A stretch of DNA of 49,184 nt from Salegentibacter tibetensis (GCF_020164485.1 NZ_JAIQZA010000033.1:1-49184); one strand, 5' to 3'; counted from the stretch's first letter, positions 17,143-26,809 are shown. The notes: generated from the letters alone by a model not told the origin. Program-made: numbers and translations.

Positions 17143-17254
17143 AATTAATTTACTTCTGGCTTTTGTACATTAAGATGGTCTATTAGGAAACATTGCATAG
17201 TCTTTGTTCTTAATAGACCGGATTTGGAGATCCAAAAGTCAAAATGAATTAATT
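17143..17254 (+). ncRNA. candidate structured leader RNA upstream of proC
   Basis: Three nested stems lie between the beta-CASP gene and proC: AATTAATT/AATTAATT (17143-17150, 17247-17254), GGCTTTTG/CAAAAGTC with one G-U pair (17158-17165, 17233-17240), and GGTCTATTA/TAATAGACC (17177-17185, 17211-17219). TTTGGA/TCCAAA (17223-17228, 17231-17236) would compete with the middle stem, so two exclusive folds are possible, as in attenuators or riboswitches. The rest of the 460-base gap (16811-17142) shows only a small CGAAAA/TTTTCG palindrome near 16827. Confidence 0.4.
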
Positions 17255-17270
17255 AACCAAAAAATATAGA

Positions 17271-18074
17271 ATGAAAGTATTAGTTATTGGAGCAGGAAAT
17301 ATGGGACTTACTTACGCTGAAGGAATGGCGAAGTCTAGTTTACTTAACCACCGAAATCTTATGATTTTCGATAAATCGGCTGAAGTAATTACTACACTGA
17401 GTAAGGTAGACCACTTTGATGTTTATGATGATATAGAAGAATGTCTTCCAAAGGCAGACATCGTATTCCTTGCGGTAAAACCATATCACTGTGATGCTTT
17501 ATTTGAGGAAATTAAACCTTTGGTAAACGACCAACAAATATTTGTTTCCTTAATGGCTGGTGTAACTATCGATAAAATTCAAGAAGGATTAGGCGTTAAA
17601 AAAGTAGTCAGATCTATGCCAAATCTTCCTGCCCAGGTAGGAAAAGGGGTTACTTCATTTACTGAAGCTAAAGAAGTATCCAGAGTTGAACTTTTAATGG
17701 TAAGAAATTTATTAGATACTACAGGAGCATCAATTCACGTAGATACCGAGAATTTTATAGATGCTTCAACAGGAATTTCAGGAAGTGGACCGGCTTACGT
17801 TTTTTACTTTATGAACTCCATGCTGGAAGCAGCTTTAAAAATGGGCTTTTCCAAAAACGATTCTAAAGTACTGGTAAGCCAAACATTTGAAGGTGCTGTA
17901 AAACTTTTTAATGAATCAGATCTTTCTCCAAGCACCTGGATGGAGCGTGTTGCTTCTAAAGGAGGTACAACTCGTGCAGCTTTAGATTCTATGGACGATA
18001 ATAACGTAGAAGAACTAATTAAAGATGCAGCCTATGCAGCTTTTGACAGAGCTGTAGAATTAGGAAAAGAGTAA
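17271..18074 (+). CDS. proC: pyrroline-5-carboxylate reductase
   Basis: Final step of proline synthesis: NAD(P)H-dependent reduction of 1-pyrroline-5-carboxylate to L-proline, in the cytosol. The 267-residue protein has an N-terminal Rossmann motif (VIGAGNMG, residues 5-12), the VRSMPNLPAQVGKGVT block, and the C-terminal catalytic/dimer motif STGISGSGPAYVFYFMNSM. The near-terminal VASKGGTTRAAL is diagnostic for ProC. It leads a proC-proB-proA cluster preceded by a structured leader region. Confidence 0.97.
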   Translation: MKVLVIGAGNMGLTYAEGMAKSSLLNHRNLMIFDKSAEVITTLSKVDHFDVYDDIEECLPKADIVFLAVKPYHCDALFEEIKPLVNDQQIFVSLMAGVTIDKIQEGLGVKKVVRSMPNLPAQVGKGVTSFTEAKEVSRVELLMVRNLLDTTGASIHVDTENFIDASTGISGSGPAYVFYFMNSMLEAALKMGFSKNDSKVLVSQTFEGAVKLFNESDLSPSTWMERVASKGGTTRAALDSMDDNNVEELIKDAAYAAFDRAVELGKE

Positions 18075-18114
18075 TCTAAGTCTAAAGAAGGAAGTTTAAA
18101 TATAACTTTACAAA

Positions 18115-18885
18115 ATGGAAAAAAAGAGAATTGTGGTTAAGGTCGGAACTAATGTGATGACCAATAAAGATAATAGGATTTTAGGCCCGGTACTAAAACA
18201 TCTTGTAGAACAAATAGCTACACTATATGAAGAAGATATAATGGTAGTTCTCGTTTCTTCTGGATCGGCTATTGCGGGGAAAGAAGTGCTTGGAGATGTA
18301 GATATTGAAGATGCCTCTAAGAGAAGACAGGTATTTTCTGCGGTAGGGCAACCTCGTATGATGCGCCACTATTATAGTATTTTTCACGATTATGGAATGC
18401 GTTGTGCACAGGTCCTTGCTACTAAAAGAGATTTTAGCCCGGGAATTCACCGCGAAAATATGATTAACTGTTACGAATCTTTATTGTCTGAAGGGATTAT
18501 CCCAATTGCCAATGAAGATGATGCAGTTTCGGTAACTATGTCTATGTTCTCTGATAACGATGAACTGGCAAGCCTTGTTGCTGAACTCATACAGGCAGAT
18601 TCCTTAATCATTTTAAGTGATACCGATGGTCTATACACCGGTCATCCTGAAGATGACGAATCTGAAAAACTCAACAAAGTCACAGTTGACGAAAATGTTG
18701 AAAAATATGTTCAGGAATCTGGAAAAGGTGAAGGCGAAGGCCGTGGTGGTATGGAATCTAAAATAAAGATTGCAAAAGGTACCGCTGCCAAAAATATTAC
18801 CACTTATATCGCTAATGGTAAACAAAGAAATGTGATTTTGGATATCGTAGCCGGAAAACCGGTAGGTACCAAATTCACCGCTTAA
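18115..18885 (+). CDS. proB: glutamate 5-kinase (short form without PUA domain)
   Basis: First step of proline synthesis: ATP-dependent phosphorylation of glutamate. The 256-residue protein contains only the amino-acid kinase domain (KRIVVKVGTNVM at the start; SDTDGLYTGHP; GRGGMESKIKIA near the end). The E. coli enzyme is about 367 residues with a C-terminal PUA domain; the short form is usual in Bacteroidota and does not indicate truncation here. It starts 40 bases after proC. Confidence 0.95.
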   Translation: MEKKRIVVKVGTNVMTNKDNRILGPVLKHLVEQIATLYEEDIMVVLVSSGSAIAGKEVLGDVDIEDASKRRQVFSAVGQPRMMRHYYSIFHDYGMRCAQVLATKRDFSPGIHRENMINCYESLLSEGIIPIANEDDAVSVTMSMFSDNDELASLVAELIQADSLIILSDTDGLYTGHPEDDESEKLNKVTVDENVEKYVQESGKGEGEGRGGMESKIKIAKGTAAKNITTYIANGKQRNVILDIVAGKPVGTKFTA

Positions 18886-18924
18886 AAAGCTACAAAAATT
18901 GAAGTTTAATTAAACTAAAATATA

Positions 18925-20124
18925 ATGAAATTATTAGATTCTAAAACAAGAAATAACGTTCTGCAATCCATGATCAATATCCTGGATAAAAGGCGTAAAG
19001 AGATCGTAGCCTCAAATCAAAAAGATCTTGATGCTTTTGGCGAAGGAGATCAGGCTATGTATGATAGGTTGGTAGTTAATGATGCCAAGGTAGACGATAT
19101 GATGCGCTCTGTAAAAGAAGTTATGGACCAGGAAGATCCTGTAGGCCAGACTATAGAGCATAGAAGATTAGATACGGGATTGGATATCACCAATAAAACC
19201 GCACCATTCGGAACAATTATGATTATTTATGAGTCTCGTCCCGATGTTACTATTGAAGCTGCTGTACTTGCTTTTAAAGCAAATAACAAGATCTATCTAA
19301 AAGGTGGTAAAGAAGCCAATCACTCAAACAGAATTCTTGAGGAATGCTGGCACGAAGCACTTCAGGAAAATAACCTGGAAAAAGACTGGATCGAGCTATT
19401 GCAATTAAATAGAACCGAAACTCAGGAATTTCTTAAAAATCCACCACAGCATATCGATTTAGTAGTGCCACGAGGTGGTGAGAAACTAATCGCCTTTGTT
19501 AAGGAACATTCAACCGGTGCTGTTTTAGTAAGCGGACGGGGAAATAATTTCCTTTATGTTTCTAAAAACGCCGATTTTGATACCGCTAAAAAGGTAATGC
19601 TAAATGCCAAAGTCGATAAGATTTCAGGGTGTAATGCATTAGATAAGGTATTGATCGATAAAAATCTGCCAGACTTTGAAAAAAGAGTGAAAGAGCTTTA
19701 TGATATGTTCACTGAAAATAAAGTACAGATTCAGGTAGATGATGATATCGCCAAAGTACTTCCAAACGAAGAAAAAATACCTTCTGAAGACACCTGGTAT
19801 GAAGAATTCCTGGCAATGAGAATTGTACTTGGTGCTATAGATGGTAATGATGCCGCAATGGATAAGATCAACAAATATTCGGGTGGTCACTCTGCTGTGA
19901 TTATCACTAAAGATAAAGAAGAAGCTGCCAATTTTATGGAGCAGGTAGATAGCGCTGCCGTATACCACAACGCCTCTACCCGATTCACGGATGGCGGTCA
20001 AATGGGAGTTGGAGCAGAGCTCGCTATTAGTACCGATAAACTTCACCACCGTGGACCACTTGGTTTAAAACAACTGGTGACCAACAAATACTATGTATTA
20101 GGTGAAGGTCATATTAGAGAGTAG
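18925..20124 (+). CDS. proA: glutamate-5-semialdehyde dehydrogenase
   Basis: Second step of proline synthesis: NADPH-dependent reduction of glutamyl-5-phosphate to the semialdehyde, which cyclises to the ProC substrate. The 399-residue protein belongs to the aldehyde dehydrogenase superfamily. Visible marks are PFGTIMIIYESRPDVTIEAA, LKGGKEANHSN, the active-site Cys in KISGCNALDKVLID and the final FTDGGQMGVGAELAISTDKLHHRGP. It starts 39 bases after proB and completes the pathway in the cluster. A terminator lies about 125 bases downstream. Confidence 0.96.
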   Translation: MKLLDSKTRNNVLQSMINILDKRRKEIVASNQKDLDAFGEGDQAMYDRLVVNDAKVDDMMRSVKEVMDQEDPVGQTIEHRRLDTGLDITNKTAPFGTIMIIYESRPDVTIEAAVLAFKANNKIYLKGGKEANHSNRILEECWHEALQENNLEKDWIELLQLNRTETQEFLKNPPQHIDLVVPRGGEKLIAFVKEHSTGAVLVSGRGNNFLYVSKNADFDTAKKVMLNAKVDKISGCNALDKVLIDKNLPDFEKRVKELYDMFTENKVQIQVDDDIAKVLPNEEKIPSEDTWYEEFLAMRIVLGAIDGNDAAMDKINKYSGGHSAVIITKDKEEAANFMEQVDSAAVYHNASTRFTDGGQMGVGAELAISTDKLHHRGPLGLKQLVTNKYYVLGEGHIRE

Positions 20125-20160
20125 TTTACTTTTTCTTTTACGAAAACTAAGTCTATTATG

Positions 20161-20237
20161 TCGTCATCCTGAATTTATTTCAGGATCTAGTTCTAAATGA
20201 AATGATTTCATATTAGAAGCTGAAATTAGTTTGACGA
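20161..20237. repeat. palindromic intergenic repeat (TCGTCA...TGACGA)
   Basis: The outer arms TCGTCA and TGACGA enclose the inner stem TCCTGAA/TTCAGGA. The CGTCATCCTGAA...TTCAGGATCTA stretch matches pieces at 30256-30285 and, inverted, near 30687-30700. It is a member of a dispersed family rather than part of proA. Confidence 0.55.
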
Positions 20238-20249
20238 TAATATAGCTTT

Positions 20250-20282
20250 AAAAACCGCTGATAAATTCAGCGGTTTTTTTTA
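20250..20282 (+). terminator. rho-independent terminator after proA
   Basis: AAAACCGCTG, loop ATAAATT, CAGCGGTTTT, then further T residues: a perfect 10-bp stem with a U-tract. Confidence 0.8.
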
Positions 20283-20434
20283 TGCCTAATTTGTAACCCT
20301 GATTGAAAATGAATACCCAGCCAGAGCACATTTCCATAATTTCGCGTCCAATTTTATTAAAATCATAATTTCAGACTAGATAATTGTAACTTTTAAGCAT
20401 TTTTGCAGTCATATAAATAAAGAAAAGTTTATCA

Positions 20435-22300
20435 ATGAAAAAAGCTATTTATACGCTGGCGTTTATTTGCGCCCTTTACAGTTGTAAAACCACACAAACC
20501 TCAGAAAAAGCTCAACCGGTAATTGCAAGTATAGACCTTGTAAATATTGTAGAAGACAAAGTTTCGGTAACAGTAGATCCCGATAGGTTCACCACTGAAA
20601 ATACCACTTTCTATATTCCTAAAACTGTTCCCGGCACCTACTCTATAGATAACTACGGAAAATTTATCGAAAATTTTAAAGCCCTGGATTATGATGGAAA
20701 TGAACTGGAGTTTGAAAAAATAGACGATAATTCCTGGACAATTCCAAATGCCGCAAACTTAGACAAAGTAAGTTATCAGGTTAATGATACTTATGACATT
20801 GAAGGCGAAGAAGGTGTGTTCTCACCCTCAGGAACCAATATTGAAGCCGGAGAAAACTTTATGCTTAACCTCCACGGTTTTGTAGGGTATTTTGAAAATG
20901 AACAGGAAGAAGCTTATCGTTTGGAAATTAAAAGACCACATGGTCTAATCCCTGGAACGGCTTTAAGTAAAACTGTTGCAGCTTCAGACAATATGGAGTT
21001 TAAAGAAGATATTTATTCTTTAAGTCGGTATTTTGAAGTAATAGATAACCCAATTATGTATGCCAAACCAGATACCACCAGTTTTATGGTAGAAGGAATG
21101 GAAGTACTTATCAATGTATATTCTCCTAATGAAGTATATACTTCAGAAAGTATAAAACCGGGGATCCAGGAGATGATTAGCGCACAGAAACGCTTTTTAG
21201 GAGAAGTAGACAATACCGGAAAATATGCTATTCTATTATATCTTTCAGATAGCGAAAAGCAGGATGCCCGTGGTTTTGGAGCTTTAGAACACCACACCTC
21301 TACCGTGGTTGTGCTTCCGGAGTCTATGCAGCCCGATCAATTACAAAAAACAATGACAGATGTGGTTTCTCACGAGTTCTTCCACATTTTAACTCCGCTA
21401 AATGTTCATTCAGAAGAAGTTCATTATTTCGATTATAACGACCCGAAAATGTCCCAGCATTTATGGATGTATGAAGGTGTTACCGAGTATTTTGCAAACC
21501 TGTTTCAGATCAACCAGGAGTTAATTGAAAAGCAGGATTTTTATGATCGGATTTCAGAGAAAATAAAAACTGCGCAACAGTTTGACGATACCATGCCATT
21601 TACTGAAATGAGCAAAAATATCCTTGAAGATCCTTATAAAAACAGTTATTATAATGTGTACCAAAAAGGAGCCTTAATTGGGATGGCCCTTGATATTCGT
21701 TTAAGGGAATTAAGTGATGGAGAAATGGGAATTCTTGATCTTATGAAAGCCTTAAGCGATAAATACGGGATGGATAAACCATTTAAGGATGATGAATTGT
21801 TTGATGATATCGTTGAGCTAACTTATCCTGAATTAAGAACTTTCCTGGAAACTTATGTTAGCGGAACTACTCCCATTCCTTACAATGAATTTTTCGCAAA
21901 AGTAGGCCTCGAAGAATCTGAGACTGAAATCAACACCGGCTATTTTATAAAAGGCCAAACTCCTTATATAGACGGCGATCCTGCCAAAGGTGAGTTGTTT
22001 TTTAGAAAAAATATTCAATTTAATTCTTTTCTTCAGGAGCTTGACGTGAAAGGGGGCGATGTAATTAAAACTGTAAACAATGAAAAATATAATATTCAGA
22101 ATGTTTATAATTTAATAATGACTGCTGAATCCTGGGAACAAGGAGAAGAAGTTAGCTTTGTGGTAATGCGAGACGGGAAAGAATTAGAACTCACCGCAAC
22201 AACTGCACAGCCTACAGATACCGACACCACAATTACAGAAAAAAGCCTGCCTGAAAGCAGCGAAGAAGTCAAACTTAGAAATGCCTGGTTAAAAGGTTAA
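20435..22300 (+). CDS. M61-family glycyl aminopeptidase lipoprotein
   Basis: A 621-residue zinc peptidase probably anchored in the envelope: the N-terminus MKKAIYTLAFICALYSC is a lipoprotein signal with Cys17 as the lipidated residue. The catalytic zinc motif is His313-Glu-Phe-Phe-His317 (SHEFFHILTPLNVHSE), with the further Glu expected in MYEGVTEYFANL. The N-terminal beta domain and a C-terminal PDZ-like domain (about 520-600, DVKGGDVIKTVNNE) give the typical M61 layout. It stands alone, with a dispersed repeat and a terminator downstream. The substrate is unknown. Confidence 0.92.
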   Translation: MKKAIYTLAFICALYSCKTTQTSEKAQPVIASIDLVNIVEDKVSVTVDPDRFTTENTTFYIPKTVPGTYSIDNYGKFIENFKALDYDGNELEFEKIDDNSWTIPNAANLDKVSYQVNDTYDIEGEEGVFSPSGTNIEAGENFMLNLHGFVGYFENEQEEAYRLEIKRPHGLIPGTALSKTVAASDNMEFKEDIYSLSRYFEVIDNPIMYAKPDTTSFMVEGMEVLINVYSPNEVYTSESIKPGIQEMISAQKRFLGEVDNTGKYAILLYLSDSEKQDARGFGALEHHTSTVVVLPESMQPDQLQKTMTDVVSHEFFHILTPLNVHSEEVHYFDYNDPKMSQHLWMYEGVTEYFANLFQINQELIEKQDFYDRISEKIKTAQQFDDTMPFTEMSKNILEDPYKNSYYNVYQKGALIGMALDIRLRELSDGEMGILDLMKALSDKYGMDKPFKDDELFDDIVELTYPELRTFLETYVSGTTPIPYNEFFAKVGLEESETEINTGYFIKGQTPYIDGDPAKGELFFRKNIQFNSFLQELDVKGGDVIKTVNNEKYNIQNVYNLIMTAESWEQGEEVSFVVMRDGKELELTATTAQPTDTDTTITEKSLPESSEEVKLRNAWLKG

Positions 22301-22305
22301 TAAAT

Positions 22306-22457
22306 TTTAATCCCTTACCTCATTGAGGGTTTAACCCGCCTGAATGAAATTTATTTCGGGCAGGTTCTCCGAGGCCTGCCCGAATCATTCAGGCGGGCTT
22401 GCCTCGAAATTATAAAATAGTTTTCCAATTCATACCTCGTGGACCTGCCCCGAGGTT
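22306..22457 (+). repeat. dispersed intergenic repeat, copy 1
   Basis: About 150 bases containing CATTGAGGGTTTAA, GCCTGCCCGAATCATTCAGGCG and then a 46-base stretch from the GCTTGCCTCG motif through CCAATTCATACCTCGTGG that is identical to copy 2 (39992-40107, opposite strand). This copy has an extra 30-base arm that makes a long hairpin (CCCGCCTGAATGA.../...TCATTCAGGCGGG). Confidence 0.75.
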
Positions 22458-22475
22458 TTTGGTTTTAAGTGTTTT

Positions 22476-22502
22476 AAGCGGCGGGTATTCCCGCCGCTTT
22501 TT
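22476..22502 (+). terminator. rho-independent terminator after the M61 gene
   Basis: AAGCGGCGGG, loop TATT, CCCGCCGCTT followed by T residues. It lies beyond the dispersed repeat, 175 bases after the peptidase stop, and may originally have followed the gene directly before the repeat inserted. Confidence 0.8.
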
Positions 22503-22562
22503 ATTTCCATAATTGGGTTATAACCGCTAAATTAGGGCGCCGAACCAACTAAAAAATCGTTT

Positions 22563-24566
22563 ATGGAAATTCCTATTTTACAGGATATTGTAATTATTCT
22601 GGGACTTTCAATATTGATTATCCTTATATTCCAAAAGATAAAGGTCCCTTCTATCCTGGGATTCCTTCTAGCGGGAATTATTGCAGGCCCACACGCCTTT
22701 AACCTTATAAGTTCTTCACACGAGGTAGAACTACTTTCTGAAATTGGTATTATTTTCCTGCTTTTTGTTATTGGAATTGAACTCTCTATAAAGGAACTTA
22801 TTGCTATGAAAAACACCGTCCTAATTGGCGGGGGGCTTCAGGTTGGTGGTACAATCTTTTTTACCACGATCATTGCTTATTTCCTTGGTTTACCTTTAAA
22901 TTCGGCAGTATTCCTTGGGTTTCTTTTCTCTTTAAGTAGTACGGCAATCGTATTAAAGCTAGTCCAGGAACGAGGCGAAATTACCGCTCCACATGGCCGT
23001 GTGGCACTTGGCATTCTGATTTTTCAGGATATAATCGTAGTTCCTATGATGCTACTTACCCCAATTTTAGCGGGTGATGGTGGCGATCTCCTAACTACCG
23101 TGCTTTTTCTTATCCTTAAGATTGTTGGGGTTGGAGTGGTAATCTATTTATTGGCTAAATATATAGTACCTCGTATTTTTAGTATGGTTGTTAAAACAAA
23201 AAGTAAAGAACTCTTTATATTAACAACAGTAGTTTTCTGCTTTGCCATTGCCTGGCTAACTTCTTCGGTTGGATTATCGTTGGCTTTAGGAGCTTTTTTC
23301 GCCGGACTTATTATTTCTGAATCGGAATACAGCCACCAGGCTACCGTGAATGTTTTGCCTTTTAGGGAAATTTTTATCAGTTTCTTTTTTATCTCGGTAG
23401 GTACACTACTGAATTTAGAATTTTTTATCAAAAACATCTTAATGATCCTTGCCCTGGTAATTGGGGTGGTCTTATTAAAAATGTTAGTAGTGGGTGCAAC
23501 GGTTATGTTGCTTAAATATCCACCAAGAACTGTATTTTTAAGTTTATTTAGTTTATTCCAGGTTGGGGAATTTTCTCTGTTACTTTCAGGAGTTGGTTTA
23601 GATAATAATATTATTCCTGACAGTATCTACCAGTATTTCCTGGCAATTTCAATTATTACTATGGGTTTAACCCCATTTCTAATTGCAGCAGCCCCAAAGA
23701 TCACTTATTCGATTTTAAAAGCCAGGGTTCCATCTTCAGTAAGGCATAGGCTGGAGAGTCTTAATAAACATAAGACTACTGAAGAAACTGATGAACCCAA
23801 AAAATTAGATGATCACCTAATTATTATTGGCTACGGAATTAATGGAGAAAATATCGCGAAAGCAGCCCGTAACGCTGAAATTCCTTATGTTATTCTGGAT
23901 ACCGATCCCATAACCTTCAAAAAGGCAAAAGCTAATGATGAACCTATTATTTTTGGAGACGCTACAAACTCGCTAATTTTAAAACACCTTCACGTTCAGG
24001 ATTCTCGTGTTGTGGTAATTGCTATTTCAGATCCCGGGGCTACTAAAAAAATTATTAGTAATGTCCGCTTATATTCTAAAACAGCCTACATTATTGTAAG
24101 AACACGCTATGTAAGGGAAATTGAAGAAAACATTAAATTAGGAGCCGATGAAGTTATCCCTGAAGAGTTTGAAACCTCAATAGAAATATTTAACCGTGTA
24201 CTTAAAAAATACCTGGTCCCGTATAATGAAATAATGGATTTTACCGCAAGCATACGTTCTTCAGATTATGAGATGTTAACCTCGGTAAAAGGCAGGCCGC
24301 ATAAACCATCACTACAACATTTACATATCCCAAACCGGGAAATCGTGACCTTAAGTGTTCAGCAGAATAACAGGGATATTGTAGGGAAAAGTATTCAAAC
24401 TTCAGGAATTGGCAAGAACTTTCGGGTTACCGTTCTAGCAATAAAAAGAGATACCCAATATATCACTGAAATTTTACCAGACACTCAAATTAAACAAGGC
24501 GATCTATTGTATATTTTCGGTAATCCTGTAAACATTAATAAACTAAACGAAAAGCTTTCATACTAG
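22563..24566 (+). CDS. KefB-type cation:proton antiporter with TrkA domains
   Basis: A 667-residue inner-membrane CPA2 antiporter for K+ or Na+ against H+. Residues about 5-385 hold roughly 12 hydrophobic segments (Na+/H+ exchanger fold). A RCK/TrkA-N nucleotide-binding domain follows (about 410-530; IIGYGINGENIAK has GxGxxG), then a TrkA-C ligand domain (about 580-665). RCK domains gate such transporters by NAD(H) or similar ligands. Its stop codon shares the CTAG tetranucleotide with the convergent SulP gene, so both mRNAs overlap at their 3' ends. Ion selectivity is not readable from sequence. Confidence 0.93.
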   Translation: MEIPILQDIVIILGLSILIILIFQKIKVPSILGFLLAGIIAGPHAFNLISSSHEVELLSEIGIIFLLFVIGIELSIKELIAMKNTVLIGGGLQVGGTIFFTTIIAYFLGLPLNSAVFLGFLFSLSSTAIVLKLVQERGEITAPHGRVALGILIFQDIIVVPMMLLTPILAGDGGDLLTTVLFLILKIVGVGVVIYLLAKYIVPRIFSMVVKTKSKELFILTTVVFCFAIAWLTSSVGLSLALGAFFAGLIISESEYSHQATVNVLPFREIFISFFFISVGTLLNLEFFIKNILMILALVIGVVLLKMLVVGATVMLLKYPPRTVFLSLFSLFQVGEFSLLLSGVGLDNNIIPDSIYQYFLAISIITMGLTPFLIAAAPKITYSILKARVPSSVRHRLESLNKHKTTEETDEPKKLDDHLIIIGYGINGENIAKAARNAEIPYVILDTDPITFKKAKANDEPIIFGDATNSLILKHLHVQDSRVVVIAISDPGATKKIISNVRLYSKTAYIIVRTRYVREIEENIKLGADEVIPEEFETSIEIFNRVLKKYLVPYNEIMDFTASIRSSDYEMLTSVKGRPHKPSLQHLHIPNREIVTLSVQQNNRDIVGKSIQTSGIGKNFRVTVLAIKRDTQYITEILPDTQIKQGDLLYIFGNPVNINKLNEKLSY

Positions 24567-26809
24567 GAAATTGGTACCGAATCATATAATTCAGAAAACT
24601 CAATTTTTCCATTTTCACGATGAAAAAATGCAGTGGCCAAACCTATGTTACCTTGAGTGATTCGTTGGTTTAGGTACTGGCTTTGGTTCATAATTCTTTG
24701 TTGCGACTCTTTGAGGCTCCAGCGTGTTAAAAGATCGGCATAAGTGTATAAATCTTTCTCCTCGAATTTAGCTGGAATTTGTTTTGCTTTTAAAGCTTCA
24801 GCAATAAGGGAATCGGGATTCTGATATCCATTTTCCATATAATCTTTTAAAGCTTCTGCATAAATTTTATTGGATGAATTACCCATAATTAATATAAATC
24901 GTGCTCCCTGTTGTTTACAGGAAATTTCTATAGTTTTTATAATATGAGTGTCTACAAGGTTTCCTGCAGCTCTAATAGGAATTAAATCTCCAATTCCGGT
25001 ATTCATCATCACATTTAGAGGCTCCCTTAAATCTATACAATTTACCACAGTAGCTAACGGTGCCGAATTAATGAAATCCATCAATTCTTTATTCCGAAGA
25101 CGTCTGGAAACCAGTTTTCCATCTACATAGCGTGAATTTCCGTCCTTTAAATATTCCAGAATCTCCTTTGGAGTAGATTTCTCTTTAGATTCTTCTATAT
25201 CTTCCCGAACAAAATCCAGCTCTTTCCCTGCAGAATATTTGTCTTTAAGCCCAATAATACTCACGTTAATATTATTCTCCTCAGCGAAAGTTGTTTTAAA
25301 ATCTTCAAAGATCTCTAAAATATCATGATCTATATAGCTGGCAAAAGTTGCATCTATGATCACGTTAGAATTCTGTGGAACACTCCAAAGACTGTTCTTT
25401 ATTGAAGCCTTATTAAAGAACGAAACCTCATTAGAAAGTTCCAGCCTTATTGTTTCTCCTTTAAATATCTTGGTATTTTCAATAAAAAAGGCATTATGAT
25501 AGTTGCTACGCAGTATAATGAAGATACTTACCAGCGATCCTATGAAAATACCTATAAGTAAATCGGTTAAAATAATCGCCACCACGGTAACCACAAAAGG
25601 AATAAACTGGTTCCATCCTTTTTTGTACATGGTACTAATAACATCCCAGGAAGCCAGCTTATAACCAACTACCAGCAAAATAACCGCCAGGCTGGAAAGT
25701 GGAATAAGATTTAAAACCGTACTTAAGAATAACACACTTAAGAGCAGAAAAATCCCGTGTAAAATTGTAGAAAGTTTGGTTTCGGCCCCGGCATTAATAT
25801 TTACAGAACTTCTAACAATCACAGACGTTAATGGGATACCACCTACAAGACCTGCTATTGTATTGCCAACTCCCTGGGCAACCAATTCCCGGTTTGGAGG
25901 GGTTTTTCGTTTATGCGGGTCTATTTCATCTGCAGCTTCAATAGCCAGTAAACTGGCAATAGACGCGATAAGGGTAATAGTTATCGCTACACCCCAAACC
26001 TCAGGATTTGTTATTGCAGAAAAATCGGGAAATGTAATTAACTCGGTCACCGTGTCAATCTTCGGAATATTAACCAAATGAGCTTCTCCCAGATGAAGCA
26101 CTGGAGCTATATACTTAAAAAGCAGGTTTAAGAAAACACCCAGGATCACCACAATTAAAGATGGGGGCAAAAGTTTGAAATTTTTAAGCGGACTTTTCTC
26201 CCAGAATATAATTATGGCAAGGGAAATTATAGATAAAACTACTGCCCCGGGATGAAGCGAATAAAAGAAACCTTTAAACATTCCCGAAACCTGATCAAAT
26301 ATATCACCTCTAGTTGAAAAATAGCCTGCCGGATCTTCTACAAAACCAACAGCATAAGGTAGTTGAGCGATAATTAATATGATTCCAATTGCCGCAAGTA
26401 AACCTTTAATAATGTTTGAAGGCATATAATCGGCGATAAGACCGGCCTTTAGAATTCCCAGGATAAACTGAAAAATACCCCCCAGCACCACGGCCATCAG
26501 GAAAATATCAAAACTCCCAAGGGAAGCAATGGAGGCCAGGACTACCGCAGTTAAACTGGCCGCTGGACCACTAACACTCACCGAAGAATGACTAACACTT
26601 CCTATTACAATACCACCAATAATTCCGGATATTAGTCCGGAAAGCAATGGGGCTCCACTGGCCAGAGCTATTCCCAGGCATAAGGGAAGGGCTACAAGGA
26701 AAACTACTATACTCGCAGGTATATCTTTACCAGGACGTGAAAATAATGGTTTACGCAAAGTAGCTTGATCTACTTTTTCCTTAAAATTGAAGTTGCCGTT
26801 TTTGCTCAC
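24563..26809 (-). CDS. SulP-family anion transporter fused to a carbonic-anhydrase-like domain
   Basis: A 748-residue inner-membrane protein. Residues about 15-430 form the SulP permease (IPASIVVFLVALPLCLGIALASGAP; SVSGPAASLTAVV), about 440-540 a STAS domain, and about 555-690 a beta-carbonic-anhydrase-like domain. SulP-CA fusions are thought to couple bicarbonate uptake to CO2/bicarbonate interconversion. In this copy the CA domain keeps Cys591, Asp593 and Arg595 (CIDLREP) and the GDLIPIRAAGN block, but the usual GHxxCG zinc-ligand segment is GNSSNKI. It therefore appears to lack His and Cys ligands and may be catalytically dead or regulatory. The gene is convergent with the KefB-type antiporter, overlapping by four bases. 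Confidence 0.92.
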   Translation of the reverse strand: MSKNGNFNFKEKVDQATLRKPLFSRPGKDIPASIVVFLVALPLCLGIALASGAPLLSGLISGIIGGIVIGSVSHSSVSVSGPAASLTAVVLASIASLGSFDIFLMAVVLGGIFQFILGILKAGLIADYMPSNIIKGLLAAIGIILIIAQLPYAVGFVEDPAGYFSTRGDIFDQVSGMFKGFFYSLHPGAVVLSIISLAIIIFWEKSPLKNFKLLPPSLIVVILGVFLNLLFKYIAPVLHLGEAHLVNIPKIDTVTELITFPDFSAITNPEVWGVAITITLIASIASLLAIEAADEIDPHKRKTPPNRELVAQGVGNTIAGLVGGIPLTSVIVRSSVNINAGAETKLSTILHGIFLLLSVLFLSTVLNLIPLSSLAVILLVVGYKLASWDVISTMYKKGWNQFIPFVVTVVAIILTDLLIGIFIGSLVSIFIILRSNYHNAFFIENTKIFKGETIRLELSNEVSFFNKASIKNSLWSVPQNSNVIIDATFASYIDHDILEIFEDFKTTFAEENNINVSIIGLKDKYSAGKELDFVREDIEESKEKSTPKEILEYLKDGNSRYVDGKLVSRRLRNKELMDFINSAPLATVVNCIDLREPLNVMMNTGIGDLIPIRAAGNLVDTHIIKTIEISCKQQGARFILIMGNSSNKIYAEALKDYMENGYQNPDSLIAEALKAKQIPAKFEEKDLYTYADLLTRWSLKESQQRIMNQSQYLNQRITQGNIGLATAFFHRENGKIEFSELYDSVPIS

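Noticed and set aside
18115-18885. ProB as a truncated gene
   Set aside because: It lacks the PUA domain of the E. coli enzyme, but the kinase domain is complete and the short form is usual in this phylum.
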